Source of the DNA: Lithobates sylvaticus
Lineage: Eukaryota > Chordata > Amphibia > Anura > Ranidae
Direction: 5' to 3'
NCBI GenBank assembly: GCA_028564925.1
Contig: CM053029.1
Span: 428,178,046 to 428,242,045, forward strand
DNA: 64,000 nt
The translations under genes were made by a program, and so were the position numbers. Positions 44,147-54,521 of this stretch are shown here, one piece after another. Position 1 is the stretch's first letter; each line of letters begins with the position of its first letter. Below the pieces are notes generated by a model. That model saw only the letters and a list, made by a program, of their open reading frames with translations, was not told the origin of the DNA and ran no database searches.

Positions 44147-44758
44147 ATTTCCAAGGAATCCTCCAAAAACCTGTTCTCTTCACCGCCCTCAGAAAACACA
44201 CTTACCAAAAATGCGTGCCTAACCTTTGACAGATTAGGCAAACACAGGTTGTGTATTCCAAGACCATGTGGTATTGCCCAAGACCTTTTAAATACTGCTC
44301 CTTCCTCCTACAGCTAATCAATTCTCAGGTGGACATAAAGCAATAAAGAATGACTCTAAAAGTGTAATAACTTCACGTCAATTTTTATTAAAAAATTATG
44401 AAATATACTTACAAAAAATATTACAATTACAGGCTTCAAGTATTGCACAATCAGCCCAAATGACATGCATGAATGATATAAACCCCAAGAGAGCCAGTCA
44501 GTCTCAGCAGCTAAAATCCAGCACAGACACAAACCAGAAAAGCTCCCCGTGTATGGCTTTGTCCCTACGCGTTTACTTTCAATGACTTTATCAAGACAGA
44601 TAAAGTAATTGAATGATGAAATATGTAGTGGGTGGAATATCACCTGGTCAAGTTGTGTTTGCTTAATCTGTCAAAAGGTAAGCACGCACTTTTGGTAAGT
44701 GCGTTTTCCTGAGGCGGTGAAGGGCACACGGTTTTGGGGGATTCCCTGGAAATTTGTA
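44147..44758. mobile_element. Long-inverted-repeat element interrupted by a retroelement
   Basis: About 110 bases at 44147-44275 (CTTACCAAAAATGCGTGCC, TTTGACAGATTAGGCAAACA) are inverted at 44650-44758 (TTTGCTTAATCTGTCAAA, ACTTTTGGTAAGTGCGTTTT). Between them lies the hammerhead-motif element at 44350-44605. No target duplication assigned. Confidence 0.75.
44350..44605 (-). mobile_element. Hammerhead-motif retroelement, copy 3 (degenerate)
   Basis: On the minus strand the motif TTGATAAAGTC...AAACGCGTAGGGAC (44599-44559) keeps the ACGCGTAGGG side but has changed core boxes. TTTAATAAAAATTGACG, a polyadenylation signal, follows near 44390. Same layout as copies at 8111, 41871, 46560 and 48215. 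Confidence 0.45.
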
Positions 44759-44804
44759 GTTGCACATAGTAGAGGAAATTTACTGATCATTCACCATTGA
44801 ACTT

Positions 44805-45458
44805 AATTAATTTTGTTATATGGACATCTTGATTGGTACTCTGTTTTGTGTTAGATTTTTTTTTTTTAAGATGGTGGTGGAAATTTTCTGATCATTTACT
44901 ATTATGCCGCAATAAAACACAATCAGATTTTCCGACAACAAAACCATGGATTTTTGTTCGAAGGATGTTGGCTCAAACTTGTCTTGCATAAACACGGTCA
45001 CACAAATGTTGGCCAAAAATTCAGAACGTGAGAACGACATACAACGCGTACGACGGGACTATAAAAGGGAAGTTCAATAGCCAGTGCGGCTCCTTTTGCT
45101 TGATTCAGAGCATGCGTGAACTTTTGTGCGACGGACTTGTGTACACATGATAGGACTTTCCGACAACCAGTTTTGTTGGTGGAAAATTTGAGAACCTGCT
45201 ATCAAACATTTGTTAGTGGAAATTCCGACAGCCAGCCTCCTTATTCTTTAATCTAATGTGTATTATTATATTATACATGTTTTTGCTGTATTGTGTTCTT
45301 TGCTGTATATAAAATTACCATCTACCTTTTAGACCACCCTCCTGAAGTGAAGTTTCTCCACACCTCCTTTCAACACGAATCTTGTGGGGAAAAACCCGAT
45401 AAAATTTGTCTTGATTTGTTTTGTTTTGTTGTGGTGCAGTTGATTTGATTTTAACTGA
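44805..45458. repeat. Dispersed repeat of about 650 bp, copy 2
   Basis: Matches 39347-40020 throughout, with a deletion of about 20 bases after CTCCTGAAGTGAAGTT. Sequence on both sides differs from copy 1, so the repeat itself was mobile or separately duplicated. Confidence 0.85.
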
Positions 45459-45689
45459 ATTTGACTGTACAGATGTACATATTTTATATTTTTCTTTATT
45501 AAACAAATTTTGTATTTTTCTCTATATTGTATGATTTTCTTGACCCAGTATCTAGTACCGAGATAGTCCACTTATTCCAAATCTTGTAGGTATAGACATT
45601 TTTGGTACAGCATTAGCAACTGTCCCAGTAATTCTAGAACCTCCTTGCTTCCAAAACTATTGACCTGGATGATGGTACTCTAACTTGTT

Positions 45690-46532
45690 TTCTTATTTTT
45701 CGTTACTTGAGGCTATACTCACTTCATTGCCAACTCCTGTCCTTAGTCTGCTTGTCTTCAGCAAACTGCAGGCTTTCTTGTGCATCATCTTTAGAAGAGG
45801 CTTCCTTCTGGAATGACAGCCATGCAGACCAATTTGATGCAGTGAGAGGCGTATGGTCTGAGCACTGACAGGCTGATCCCTAACCGCTTCAACCTCTGCA
45901 GCAATGCTGGCAGCACTCATACGTCTATTTCCCAAAGACAACCTCTGTATATGATGCTGAGCACTTGCACTCAACTTCTTTAGTCAACCATGGTGAGGTC
46001 TGTTCTGAGTGGAACCTGTCCTGTTAAACCGCTGTATGGTCTTGGCAACTGTGCTGCAGCTCCGTTTCCGGGTCTTGGCAATCTTCTTATTGCCTAGGCC
46101 ATCTTTATAGAGCAACAATTCTTTTTTTCAGATCCTCAGAGAGTTCTTTGCCATAGGGTGCCATGTTGAACTTCCAGTGACCAGTATGAGAGAGTGAGAG
46201 CGATAACACCAAATTTAACACACCTGCTCCCCATTCACACCTGAGACCTTGTAACACTAATGAGTCACATGACACTGGGGGGGGGGGGCAGATTGGGCCT
46301 AATTTGGACATTTTCCCTTAGTGGCGTACTCACTTTTGTTGCCAGCGGTTTAGACATTATGGCTGTGTGTTGAGTTATTTTGAGGGGACAGCAAATTTAC
46401 ACTGTTATACAAACTGTACACTCACTACTTTACATTGTAGCAAACTGTAATTTCTTCGGTGTTGTCACATGAAAAGATATAATTAAATATTTACAAAAAT
46501 GTGAGGGGTGTACTCACTTTTGTGAGATACTG
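45690..46532 (-). pseudogene. Tc1-type transposon, 5' half with DNA-binding domain
   Basis: The right end is the Tc1 terminus CAGTATCTCACAAAAGTGAG on the minus strand (46532 leftward) next to TA. The minus strand then encodes MAPYGKELSEDLKKRIVAL (46165-46105) and, after a frame change, SASAQHHIQRLSLGNRRMSA plus HQIGLHGCHSRRKPLLKMMH (45974-45760). These are the paired-like DNA-binding region of a Tc1 transposase. The catalytic DDE half and left terminus are missing. The family differs from that at 14155. Confidence 0.85.
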
Positions 46533-46559
46533 TATATTGTTTTTTATATTGCATATGCA

Positions 46560-47700
46560 CGCTGAGTTTTTTACTTTTATTTTTTATTTTTTCATGGGTG
46601 CTGAATGATTTTTTTTTTTTATATGAATGAAATGATTGCCTCAGTTATAATTCTTTCTTATCGATGCTTAGCTCCAGCCGAAATGTTAATTTTAGTCTTG
46701 GATTATGGGGAGGACTGGACCAGTTACTGGAGCCCATAGGGACAGGAAGTGAGGGAAAATCTCTACAATTGGGATAAAAAAAAAAAAAGCAAATTTTAGT
46801 AAACTGGGGAAGAATGCAAACATATGTAGATTTTATTTTGTTGTCTATGCATTTCTATCATGGGGACCCCCTTTCCCCTCATTTATTAGACTGGTTATCA
46901 GAGGGATAAAAAGTGAGAGGAAAACTCAGCAATAAAAACTTGTCATAGTTTTTACCTTCCCCACTTTACACAACACCAATGTTACTTACACATACCTCTT
47001 TAAGAAAAAGAAACTAGCCTCTGTGGGCTCGTCCCTTTGCATTGGAAGCTTGCTGGGTATATTTGTGGCTGCTCTTTCTTCTGCAATCAGATAAGACCAT
47101 TTTTGGAGGTATACATGTGGATGAAGTGAACATGTTGTATACGTGTATATATGTTACTCTCTTACATGTTTTGCTTTGCAATATAAAGTATATCTTTGGG
47201 ACTGTGGATATGGAATATATATGATCCAGGTGTTCCTTGCTTAAGCTTACCATATTATAACAATTCTTTTCTTGCTCGGTTTATTTGGGTAAGACAAAAA
47301 TGAGACTAGATTTTATTTATTTGTAATAAGTCTCTGTGTGTATAACATCTGTGATTTTTTTTTTTTTTCATGCAGATTCCCATAGGGATCCTTAGCGCCC
47401 TTTGTGTTCCCCATCTTTACTCCGTGGGGGTTCTTGATAACATATGGACACATTTCTCTGTTTGTTTATGTGATGATGTCATAATGTTATATATTTATAT
47501 TCCAGACTGACCACCGACTCCCCCTGATAAAGATTTATTAAAATTTAAAAGCGTTGGGGCTTATATATAATTATAAGAGCCTATGTACACCAAAAATAAG
47601 CAGCAGTCTTTATATATTGAGAAACATTGAGCTATTTATCAGCCAATTATTTTTCCTTTTTTTATTTGATGTTTAATAAAATATTTTTTTGTAATTTTTA
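46560..47700 (+). mobile_element. Hammerhead-motif retroelement, copy 4, with AT-rich upstream
   Basis: The motif at 47521-47559 is followed at about 47672 by GTTTAATAAAATATTT, a polyadenylation signal. Upstream GATAACATATGGACACATTT (near 47437) resembles the minus strand of copy 1 (ATATGGACACATGTTTG). The left boundary is uncertain, and 46680-46900 may belong to another repeat. Confidence 0.4.
47521..47559 (+). ncRNA. Degenerate hammerhead-like motif
   Basis: Stem I CCC/GGG, first box CTGATAA (one change), a six-pair AT-rich stem II (GATTT against AAATTT), second box AAAA in place of GAAA, then GCGTTGGGG. The fold is kept but the core is changed at key G positions, so it is probably inactive. 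Confidence 0.45.
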
Positions 47701-47761
47701 AATCAATTGTGGTGTAATTGGTGCCAAAAAAATCCCAGTCCAGGTTTCCTATTTTTCTTAA

Positions 47762-48046
47762 TCACTTCCTTACTGGGCCATAGTCAAAAGACGTCCTCGA
47801 TAGGAAGTGGAATACCAAGGTTATGGCTGCAGCAACATGCCATAATCCCAGTATTGGCTTTTCAGCCAGCAATTCTCTAACTGCTAAAAGTGATCTGAGC
47901 AGCTAATTAGCCGCTGGTCACTTTTAGAAGTGGAAGGGGTCTCCCCCGCTGCTTTTTCAGTGGTTTTCAGGCTTACCTGGCTGATGGGTAGCTTCAGGAA
48001 CCCATCCGGCGTTTGCAGTGTCAGAATTGGCCTAGTAAGCAAGTGG
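47762..48046. mobile_element. TTAA-flanked MITE, complete
   Basis: TTAA at 47758-47761 and 48047-48050 bounds an element whose ends are inverted copies: TCACTTCCTTACTGGGCC on the left, GGCCTAGTAAGCAAGTGG on the right. It belongs to the TTAACCACTT group. Confidence 0.8.
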
Positions 48047-48214
48047 TTAAGTAGTATCAGGGATCTTGGCATTGATCAGACAAATTTTTGGGACCTTTAA
48101 TCTCCTGTGCATAAGTATGATAGCCTGGTACAGGTGAAAAAGATGACACCACATCACTCGGGAATGCTTTGAGACTTGCTGCTCTTTAGGACTGGGGATG
48201 TCCTAAAACCACTA

Positions 48215-48440
48215 CAAAAAAAAGCAAAAGAGGGCGCACCAGCCTAGTGCATTATCCAACAGCATTTATTTAAGTTCAACAAGAATAATACTTGCAAACA
48301 TGTGACTTAAAATTGCTCATCAAGCTACTCATCTATAGCCCAGTAGTCCTCAACTTGGCACACTTCAGAGTGCAGGGGGACCTCACCATGATCCTTTATG
48401 GCTAACGCGTTTCAAAGGTAACTCCTTCTTCATTAGCTCA
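48215..48440 (-). mobile_element. Hammerhead-motif retroelement, copy 5
   Basis: On the minus strand the motif (48436-48401) leads after about 130 bases to ACTTAAATAAATGCTG (near 48265), a polyadenylation signal, and ends in a T-rich tail (CTTTTTTTTGTAGTGG). Confidence 0.45.
48401..48436 (-). ncRNA. Hammerhead-like motif
   Basis: The minus strand reads CTAATGA (one change from CTGATGA), stem II AAGG/CCTT with loop AGTTA, then the exact GAAACGCGTT. Stem I pairing is weak, so cleavage is doubtful. Confidence 0.45.
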
Positions 48441-48524
48441 GAGGAAGCAAGAGAAGGGGAGTGCCTTGCCCTTCTAGGCCACAGGGCTGTATTTCTATTG
48501 AAACACACAGTGTAAGAAAACACT

Positions 48525-48960
48525 GGACGCATGGATTCCAATGGGATTTTATTTTTATTTTTACGTACGTGATTAGAGCCAGAGGCTCTAAGTGGCTTAC
48601 AAAAAGGGTGGGCTCGGGGCACAGTTGTGTGACAATAGCAAATTAATATTCGCTATTGTCTTCCTGATTCTCCTCTCGACCAATCAGGAAGCGGATCCAG
48701 AGACTTGATTTGCAGGGAGGTCAAAGTGATCGTATTGGCCGCTGAGGAGGAGAAGACGTAGGGGAAGCCACTGTGATGCCGAGGAGCAGGAGATGCAGGG
48801 TAAAGCTGACGAGGAGGTAAGTGTGGGGCTGGTGGGCTGATGATCGAGCGATGAGGGGGGGGGAGGGGCTGGGGTGCAACCAACCTACTGATGGGTGGGG
48901 GGGGCGTTGTCGGGTGGTGTTTTGCTGCCCACCCAAAAAATGGAGCACCAGCTGCCACTG
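48525..48960. mobile_element. hAT element right part, CACTG-ended family
   Basis: ATTAGAGCCAGAGGCTCTAA and CAAATTAATATTCGCTATTG match the interior of 31467-32302. The right end AGCACCAGCTGCCACTG matches its terminus. Here the minisatellite is absent and a G-rich stretch (48855-48905) replaces it. The left end is missing. Confidence 0.7.
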
Positions 48961-50061
48961 AGCTTTAGTCCCTGCATGCAAGGGTGATTCCATAGGATGC
49001 TGCAAGAAAAAGGAGCCACCTTCAAACAGGAAACCTAGGTTGCAGTCATGGTATCAGCTTAAAGAGGAACATAGGCAAGGATTAGACGATAAAGAAACTG
49101 CATGCTCAATAAGTGTTTGGATCAGCTGCTGGAAGTGCTTGAAAATTGAAGGGTTTAATATCACTTCAGGAAAACCCTAATATTGCAAAGAACTCTCCGT
49201 ATAACTTGGTAATCACAACCAAAGCTAATCCCAAAACACAAAAACTAGGTTAAAGTGGTTCAAAACGGTCAGACCACCAAGTCTATAACTAGCTCCAAGT
49301 TATGTTTTCATCGCTGTGAAATTGAATAATAGTAATATTAATAATGCCATATGTAATATAGGAGTAACTATACACTACAATAATACTATCCAGCAGAATT
49401 ACATTACTTCCTAGTTATTTAGGTAAACATCTCTTTCTTTGGCTTATTGAGCACCAGTGAACATTCTCAGACTGGTACCCCCCTTGGCACTAAAGATTTT
49501 GAGAGAGTGTAACCGCAGAGCCTTTGTTTTTCTCCAAACGAATGGCAGCTCTTCCTTTTCAGAATGTCCTTAACATCGGTAGAAGCAGCTTTAGAAATCT
49601 GGCGCAGGTCCCTATAAATCAGCGCACAGCAAGAGAACAGTAATCACTTTCTGGTGTCTTTTAGCCATCTATGAAAAGAGCACCCCACTGAACATCTTGC
49701 ATTAGTGACTCATATACGTGAAGGGAAAGATGTGAAAGGACTGGCACAGCTGGAAATCTAGAAAGAGCTTTAATGAATATGTGGTTTTCACATGATTGCT
49801 GGTTGGGATACACGTACTGCCAACTTTGTCGCTGAAGCTCAAACTAAATTTAAATGTTTTTAAATGACGGGAATTAAATGTATACTTATTTCAACTTTAC
49901 GTTTGTAATTAGGAAACCATTTCAGCTGCATTCCAGTCAAAACTAGAAGTTTGCTTTGCTCATTGACATTGTTAAGTACTAATTAGAAAAGCTACAAGGG
50001 AATAAAAAAAACACCATATGACTTAGCTAAAGGAAAATTATACCCCAAGAATAATGTTTAT
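48961..50061. other. No gene recognised
   Basis: Unique-looking AT-rich sequence up to the tandem duplication. Confidence 0.5.
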
Positions 50062-51271
50062 TTGAATTTATTAACAAGAAGCACAGGGATGCTTTACAAA
50101 TGTGGGATAGCATACTAGTATGATTTATGTTTTCTATATTACATTCAACTATGAACGCCAGCAGGATTATTTAACCGCTTGATCTCCAGAAGATTTACTG
50201 TCCTACATGACCGGGCCACTTTTTTGCGATACGGCACTGTGTTATTTTAACTGACATTTGCGCGGTCATGTAACGCTGTACCCAAATAAAATTTATGTCA
50301 GATAAAGAGATTTACTCTCTCTGTTTTTCCTCCTTTTTTCCTCTTCTTAATTGAACAATCTGATTGGCTACCATGCACAGCTGCACCAGATTTTGCAGAG
50401 TAACTATTGAGCAAGAATTTTTTAGCAGTGTGATGGCAACATTCATTTAAATGGTATAGCAGTGGTCACACCTCACCCAGCGAGGAGGTGGGACTGTGTG
50501 ACGTGAGAGGCGCAGGGGGAGGAGGCGGTACTGTGTGACGTGAGCAACGCAGGGTGAGGAGGCAGGACTGTGTGACGTGAGCGGCGACAGGAACCCAGCA
50601 ATTCAAATGAAAGCTGTTACAGCGGGCAAACTCCACTCTCTGATGATCGGCCAGCTTGACTCTTCCTCTGCACAGGTGAGACTGTACTGATAGGCACAGG
50701 TGAGACAATACTGATGGGCACAGGTGAGACAGTACTGATGGGCACAGGTGAGGCTGTACTGACAGGCACAGGTGAGGCTGTACTGACAGGCACAGGTGAG
50801 GCTGTACTGACAGGCACAGGTGAGGCTGTACTGACAGGCACAGGTGAGGCTGTACTGACAGGCACAGATGAGACTGTATTGACAGACACAGATGAGACTG
50901 TATTGACGGGCACTGGTCACGCTGTATTGACGGGCACTGGTCACACTGTATTGACGGGCATTTGTGAGCCTGTGCTGATGGGTACTGATAAAGTTGTTGG
51001 TAATATTTATTTTTGTAATTTAATTCTGCATAAAACATTTAAATGTAATTTCATGAAATAATTTTATGAGGGCGTGTTTAGGGGTGTGGCATGGTTGGGC
51101 GGGGGAACTGGTGGCGAGTAGCACTTAAGGCCTGGCTAGTAGCTCAGGGCTTGAAATTTTGAACCCTGCTATAGTACCATAGGTATAAGTATCTAAATAT
51201 GTCATATTACATCAAGCATAAAACAGGGGGGGGGGAGACCCTTTCTCAAGAACCTCCTGCCTCAAAAAACA
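50062..51271. repeat. Tandem duplication of 1.21 kb, copy 1
   Basis: Every base I compared matches 51272-52482, except that the poly-G tract near 51227-51236 has one G fewer. The unit runs from TTGAATTTATTAACAAGAAG, where TTG is shared at the junctions, to CAAAAAACA. It contains a TTAACCGCTT-type repeat end (50172), a GAGGAGGYGGGACTGTGTGACGTGAG-like threefold repeat (50480-50585) and the minisatellite. Confidence 0.97.
50680..50965. repeat. 24-bp minisatellite, about 12 units
   Basis: Units of CACAGGTGAGGCTGTACTGA plus CAGG. Because 24 is divisible by three, long open frames appear on both strands but are repeat artefacts. A second copy lies at 51890-52175. Confidence 0.95.
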
Positions 51272-52482
51272 TTGAATTTATTAACAAGAAGCACAGGGAT
51301 GCTTTACAAATGTGGGATAGCATACTAGTATGATTTATGTTTTCTATATTACATTCAACTATGAACGCCAGCAGGATTATTTAACCGCTTGATCTCCAGA
51401 AGATTTACTGTCCTACATGACCGGGCCACTTTTTTGCGATACGGCACTGTGTTATTTTAACTGACATTTGCGCGGTCATGTAACGCTGTACCCAAATAAA
51501 ATTTATGTCAGATAAAGAGATTTACTCTCTCTGTTTTTCCTCCTTTTTTCCTCTTCTTAATTGAACAATCTGATTGGCTACCATGCACAGCTGCACCAGA
51601 TTTTGCAGAGTAACTATTGAGCAAGAATTTTTTAGCAGTGTGATGGCAACATTCATTTAAATGGTATAGCAGTGGTCACACCTCACCCAGCGAGGAGGTG
51701 GGACTGTGTGACGTGAGAGGCGCAGGGGGAGGAGGCGGTACTGTGTGACGTGAGCAACGCAGGGTGAGGAGGCAGGACTGTGTGACGTGAGCGGCGACAG
51801 GAACCCAGCAATTCAAATGAAAGCTGTTACAGCGGGCAAACTCCACTCTCTGATGATCGGCCAGCTTGACTCTTCCTCTGCACAGGTGAGACTGTACTGA
51901 TAGGCACAGGTGAGACAATACTGATGGGCACAGGTGAGACAGTACTGATGGGCACAGGTGAGGCTGTACTGACAGGCACAGGTGAGGCTGTACTGACAGG
52001 CACAGGTGAGGCTGTACTGACAGGCACAGGTGAGGCTGTACTGACAGGCACAGGTGAGGCTGTACTGACAGGCACAGATGAGACTGTATTGACAGACACA
52101 GATGAGACTGTATTGACGGGCACTGGTCACGCTGTATTGACGGGCACTGGTCACACTGTATTGACGGGCATTTGTGAGCCTGTGCTGATGGGTACTGATA
52201 AAGTTGTTGGTAATATTTATTTTTGTAATTTAATTCTGCATAAAACATTTAAATGTAATTTCATGAAATAATTTTATGAGGGCGTGTTTAGGGGTGTGGC
52301 ATGGTTGGGCGGGGGAACTGGTGGCGAGTAGCACTTAAGGCCTGGCTAGTAGCTCAGGGCTTGAAATTTTGAACCCTGCTATAGTACCATAGGTATAAGT
52401 ATCTAAATATGTCATATTACATCAAGCATAAAACAGGGGGGGGGGGAGACCCTTTCTCAAGAACCTCCTGCCTCAAAAAACA
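51272..52482. repeat. Tandem duplication of 1.21 kb, copy 2
   Basis: Direct head-to-tail continuation of copy 1, ending at AACATTG before GGTTCC. The offset is 1210 bases. Confidence 0.97.
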
Positions 52483-52920
52483 TTGGGTTCCTTTTCTTTT
52501 TACCAGGGTTTGGCTCTGCTTGCCCTCTCATTACTTCATTGACTGAATATATTGAAGCTATTATTCAGCACGAAAGCCAGGAAACTAGCATTTGCACAAT
52601 AAGAGGTCAGCAAAAAAGGTTTCCTGTAAATTATAGCTCTACTTTATCATAAAATATTATAAATGGAATTTTAATAAATCACTATTATTTTTGCAAACCA
52701 ATAAAATTGTGCTTCCCAGTACTAGTATTGGGGTGTATCAAGCTGTTGAGGACAATGGAAAAAATAGCATTGGACCAATAAGGCTATCTTGTTTGTATTC
52801 CCATCTTGTTGATGTAAGTACCCTAAGCTGTTTTTCGGGTGGCCACCTTCTACACCTCAGAGGATCTCAGTGTTCTTGGCTTGTAGTGTAATGTATTGTA
52901 ATATATCCCAGATTGACCCA
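52483..52920. other. No gene recognised
   Basis: AT-rich sequence without a supported feature. Confidence 0.5.
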
Positions 52921-52923
52921 GTT

Positions 52924-53215
52924 GCCCAGCTTGTTTGGTTATGTAACAAAAATGTAAATTGAATCTCCACACTATAAGGTCCAGATACGACTTGATTCAA
53001 ATAAAAGTCCAATAAAAGCCAGGGGGACAATCCAAAAAGTATCCAATGCAATTTTAGGGTCCAAAAATGCACTCTTCATGAAAGGTCCAGTTCACTTCTA
53101 GTCTATTCGCATTGTTTTCACTTAAGCCCTGATGAAGGGGCATTTTTGGACTCCTGAAACGCATTGGCATGGCGCTTCAATTTAAATTTTTGTTACATAA
53201 TCAAACAAGCTGGGC
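52924..53215 (+). mobile_element. Foldback element enclosing a hammerhead motif
   Basis: GCCCAGCTTGTTTGGTTATG plus TAACAAAAAT on the left is inverted on the right (ATTTTTGTTACATAATC, AAACAAGCTGGGC). Arms are 40 bases with about three mismatches. The hammerhead motif at 53126-53168 lies just before the right arm. Left of it AATAAAAGTCCAATAAAAGCC-like words resemble retroelement tails, so this may be two head-to-head element ends. Confidence 0.7.
53126..53168 (+). ncRNA. Hammerhead ribozyme-like motif, best preserved core
   Basis: Stem I GCC (53126-53128) pairs with GGC (53166-53168). CTGATGA at 53129-53135 is exact. Stem II AGGGG/CTCCT pairs fully with one G-T pair. GAAA at 53156-53159 is exact. 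The minimal stem III is CGCAT (a decayed CGCGT), and T is at the expected cleavage position 53165. The short stem III suggests that any activity would be weak or need two copies pairing. Confidence 0.65.
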
Positions 53216-53222
53216 AGTGTTT

Positions 53223-54416
53223 GTGAAACTCAGTTGGCTAATATACTGTGATGTCACATAGAGAGGAGTACTGTACAATCTTGGGAATGGCTTACAGACA
53301 ACAAGGTCCCTGATGACCAAACCAATTTTTCATCAGTCCTTTGGAACAGCCACCCCTGGTACAGGTGAGGGGTGGTCCTTTGAGATGCATATATATATCG
53401 CATATGCCTTCACTAACTGCTTACCATTTTGTAAACATGTTTTCTCTAGAAATCCTCCTGAACGTAATACAGTTAAAGTTGGCACACTGACATTTCCAAT
53501 CCAGGTCATTCTGAAATAAATAAAAGATACCAAACACAGCAATGTACATATAAATAAATAATGACCACAAAAGCCATATAAATAAGCAAATGTAGAACAC
53601 ACAAAGTAAAAAGAACATTGAATGTCTGGAAGGAAAATTAATGGGTCACTCAGCGCCAATGAGTAAACTCTGTAATAAATGTTTTGTTTGGTTAAAAACA
53701 CTTTAATGCTTTCTTTGGTTTAAGTGATTTAGTATCCAGTATCATTAAAACTGTAATTACCTTAAGAAATAAATAAGCAGTGATGGTAATGATCTTGGCT
53801 GTACATTACCCTTTTTTTATCCTGGCTAGCATACAAAACTACATTTTTGGATGCTGTTTTATTGCTGCATGCTGTTAGCTTCTGTTCTTTATTAAAATAA
53901 TTTGCATAATGTGCATAATTTAATAACAGTTGTTAAAGCACAAAATGTGACAGTTTGAGACTAGAGATTTGAATTATTGTAAAAACAAAAGTGTCAGTTT
54001 TAGTAGTTTTTGTACCATTGATATTCATTTACAGATATGGGTATGGAACAGGAGTTACTGCAGTGCTGAGGACCAAATATAAAATTATTCTCTTCTCTTA
54101 TTTACTTAGCCTGTTAAAAAAAAAAAAAAAAAACCTTCCCAGCACATAAAGCCATACATCAGCCTAGGTTTGTGCTCAAAATTTGTGTATTCTATGGTGA
54201 TGAATCTTCCAACTGCTGCTTGCTTTTTTTGTACTAGTGTGGATCAGGGGTCTAGCTAAGCTCCTTGGGACCCAACAGTAAAATATGAATCAGAGCCAAA
54301 TTACATCTCCTGCATAACACTTATCATACACAAAATAATGTACACAATATGCACTACACTACACAAACACACTTATCAGTATGAAAACCTCTTTTACCAA
54401 ATACTCATCATGATAC
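53223..54416. other. No gene recognised
   Basis: AT-rich sequence with a poly-A run at 54117-54133. No supported feature. Confidence 0.5.
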
Positions 54417-54417
54417 T

Positions 54418-54521
54418 TAAAGTGTTACTAAATCCATGCTTATTATACTCTCTGTGGAACCTAAGGGGTTAATCCTCTGCATTGTGTAAAAAGGCTGTTT
54501 AATCCACTGGAATTACAGCTC
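54418..54521. repeat. TTAA-type MITE end
   Basis: TTAAAGTGTTACTAAATCC and CTGTGGAACCTAAGGGG match the element at 35521-36133 in opposite internal order. It is truncated by the next element. Confidence 0.65.

Noticed and set aside
50466-52271. Long open frames over the minisatellite on both strands
   Set aside because: The 24-bp unit is divisible by three, so frames stay open by arithmetic. The peptides are simple repeats and duplicate exactly with the 1.21-kb block.
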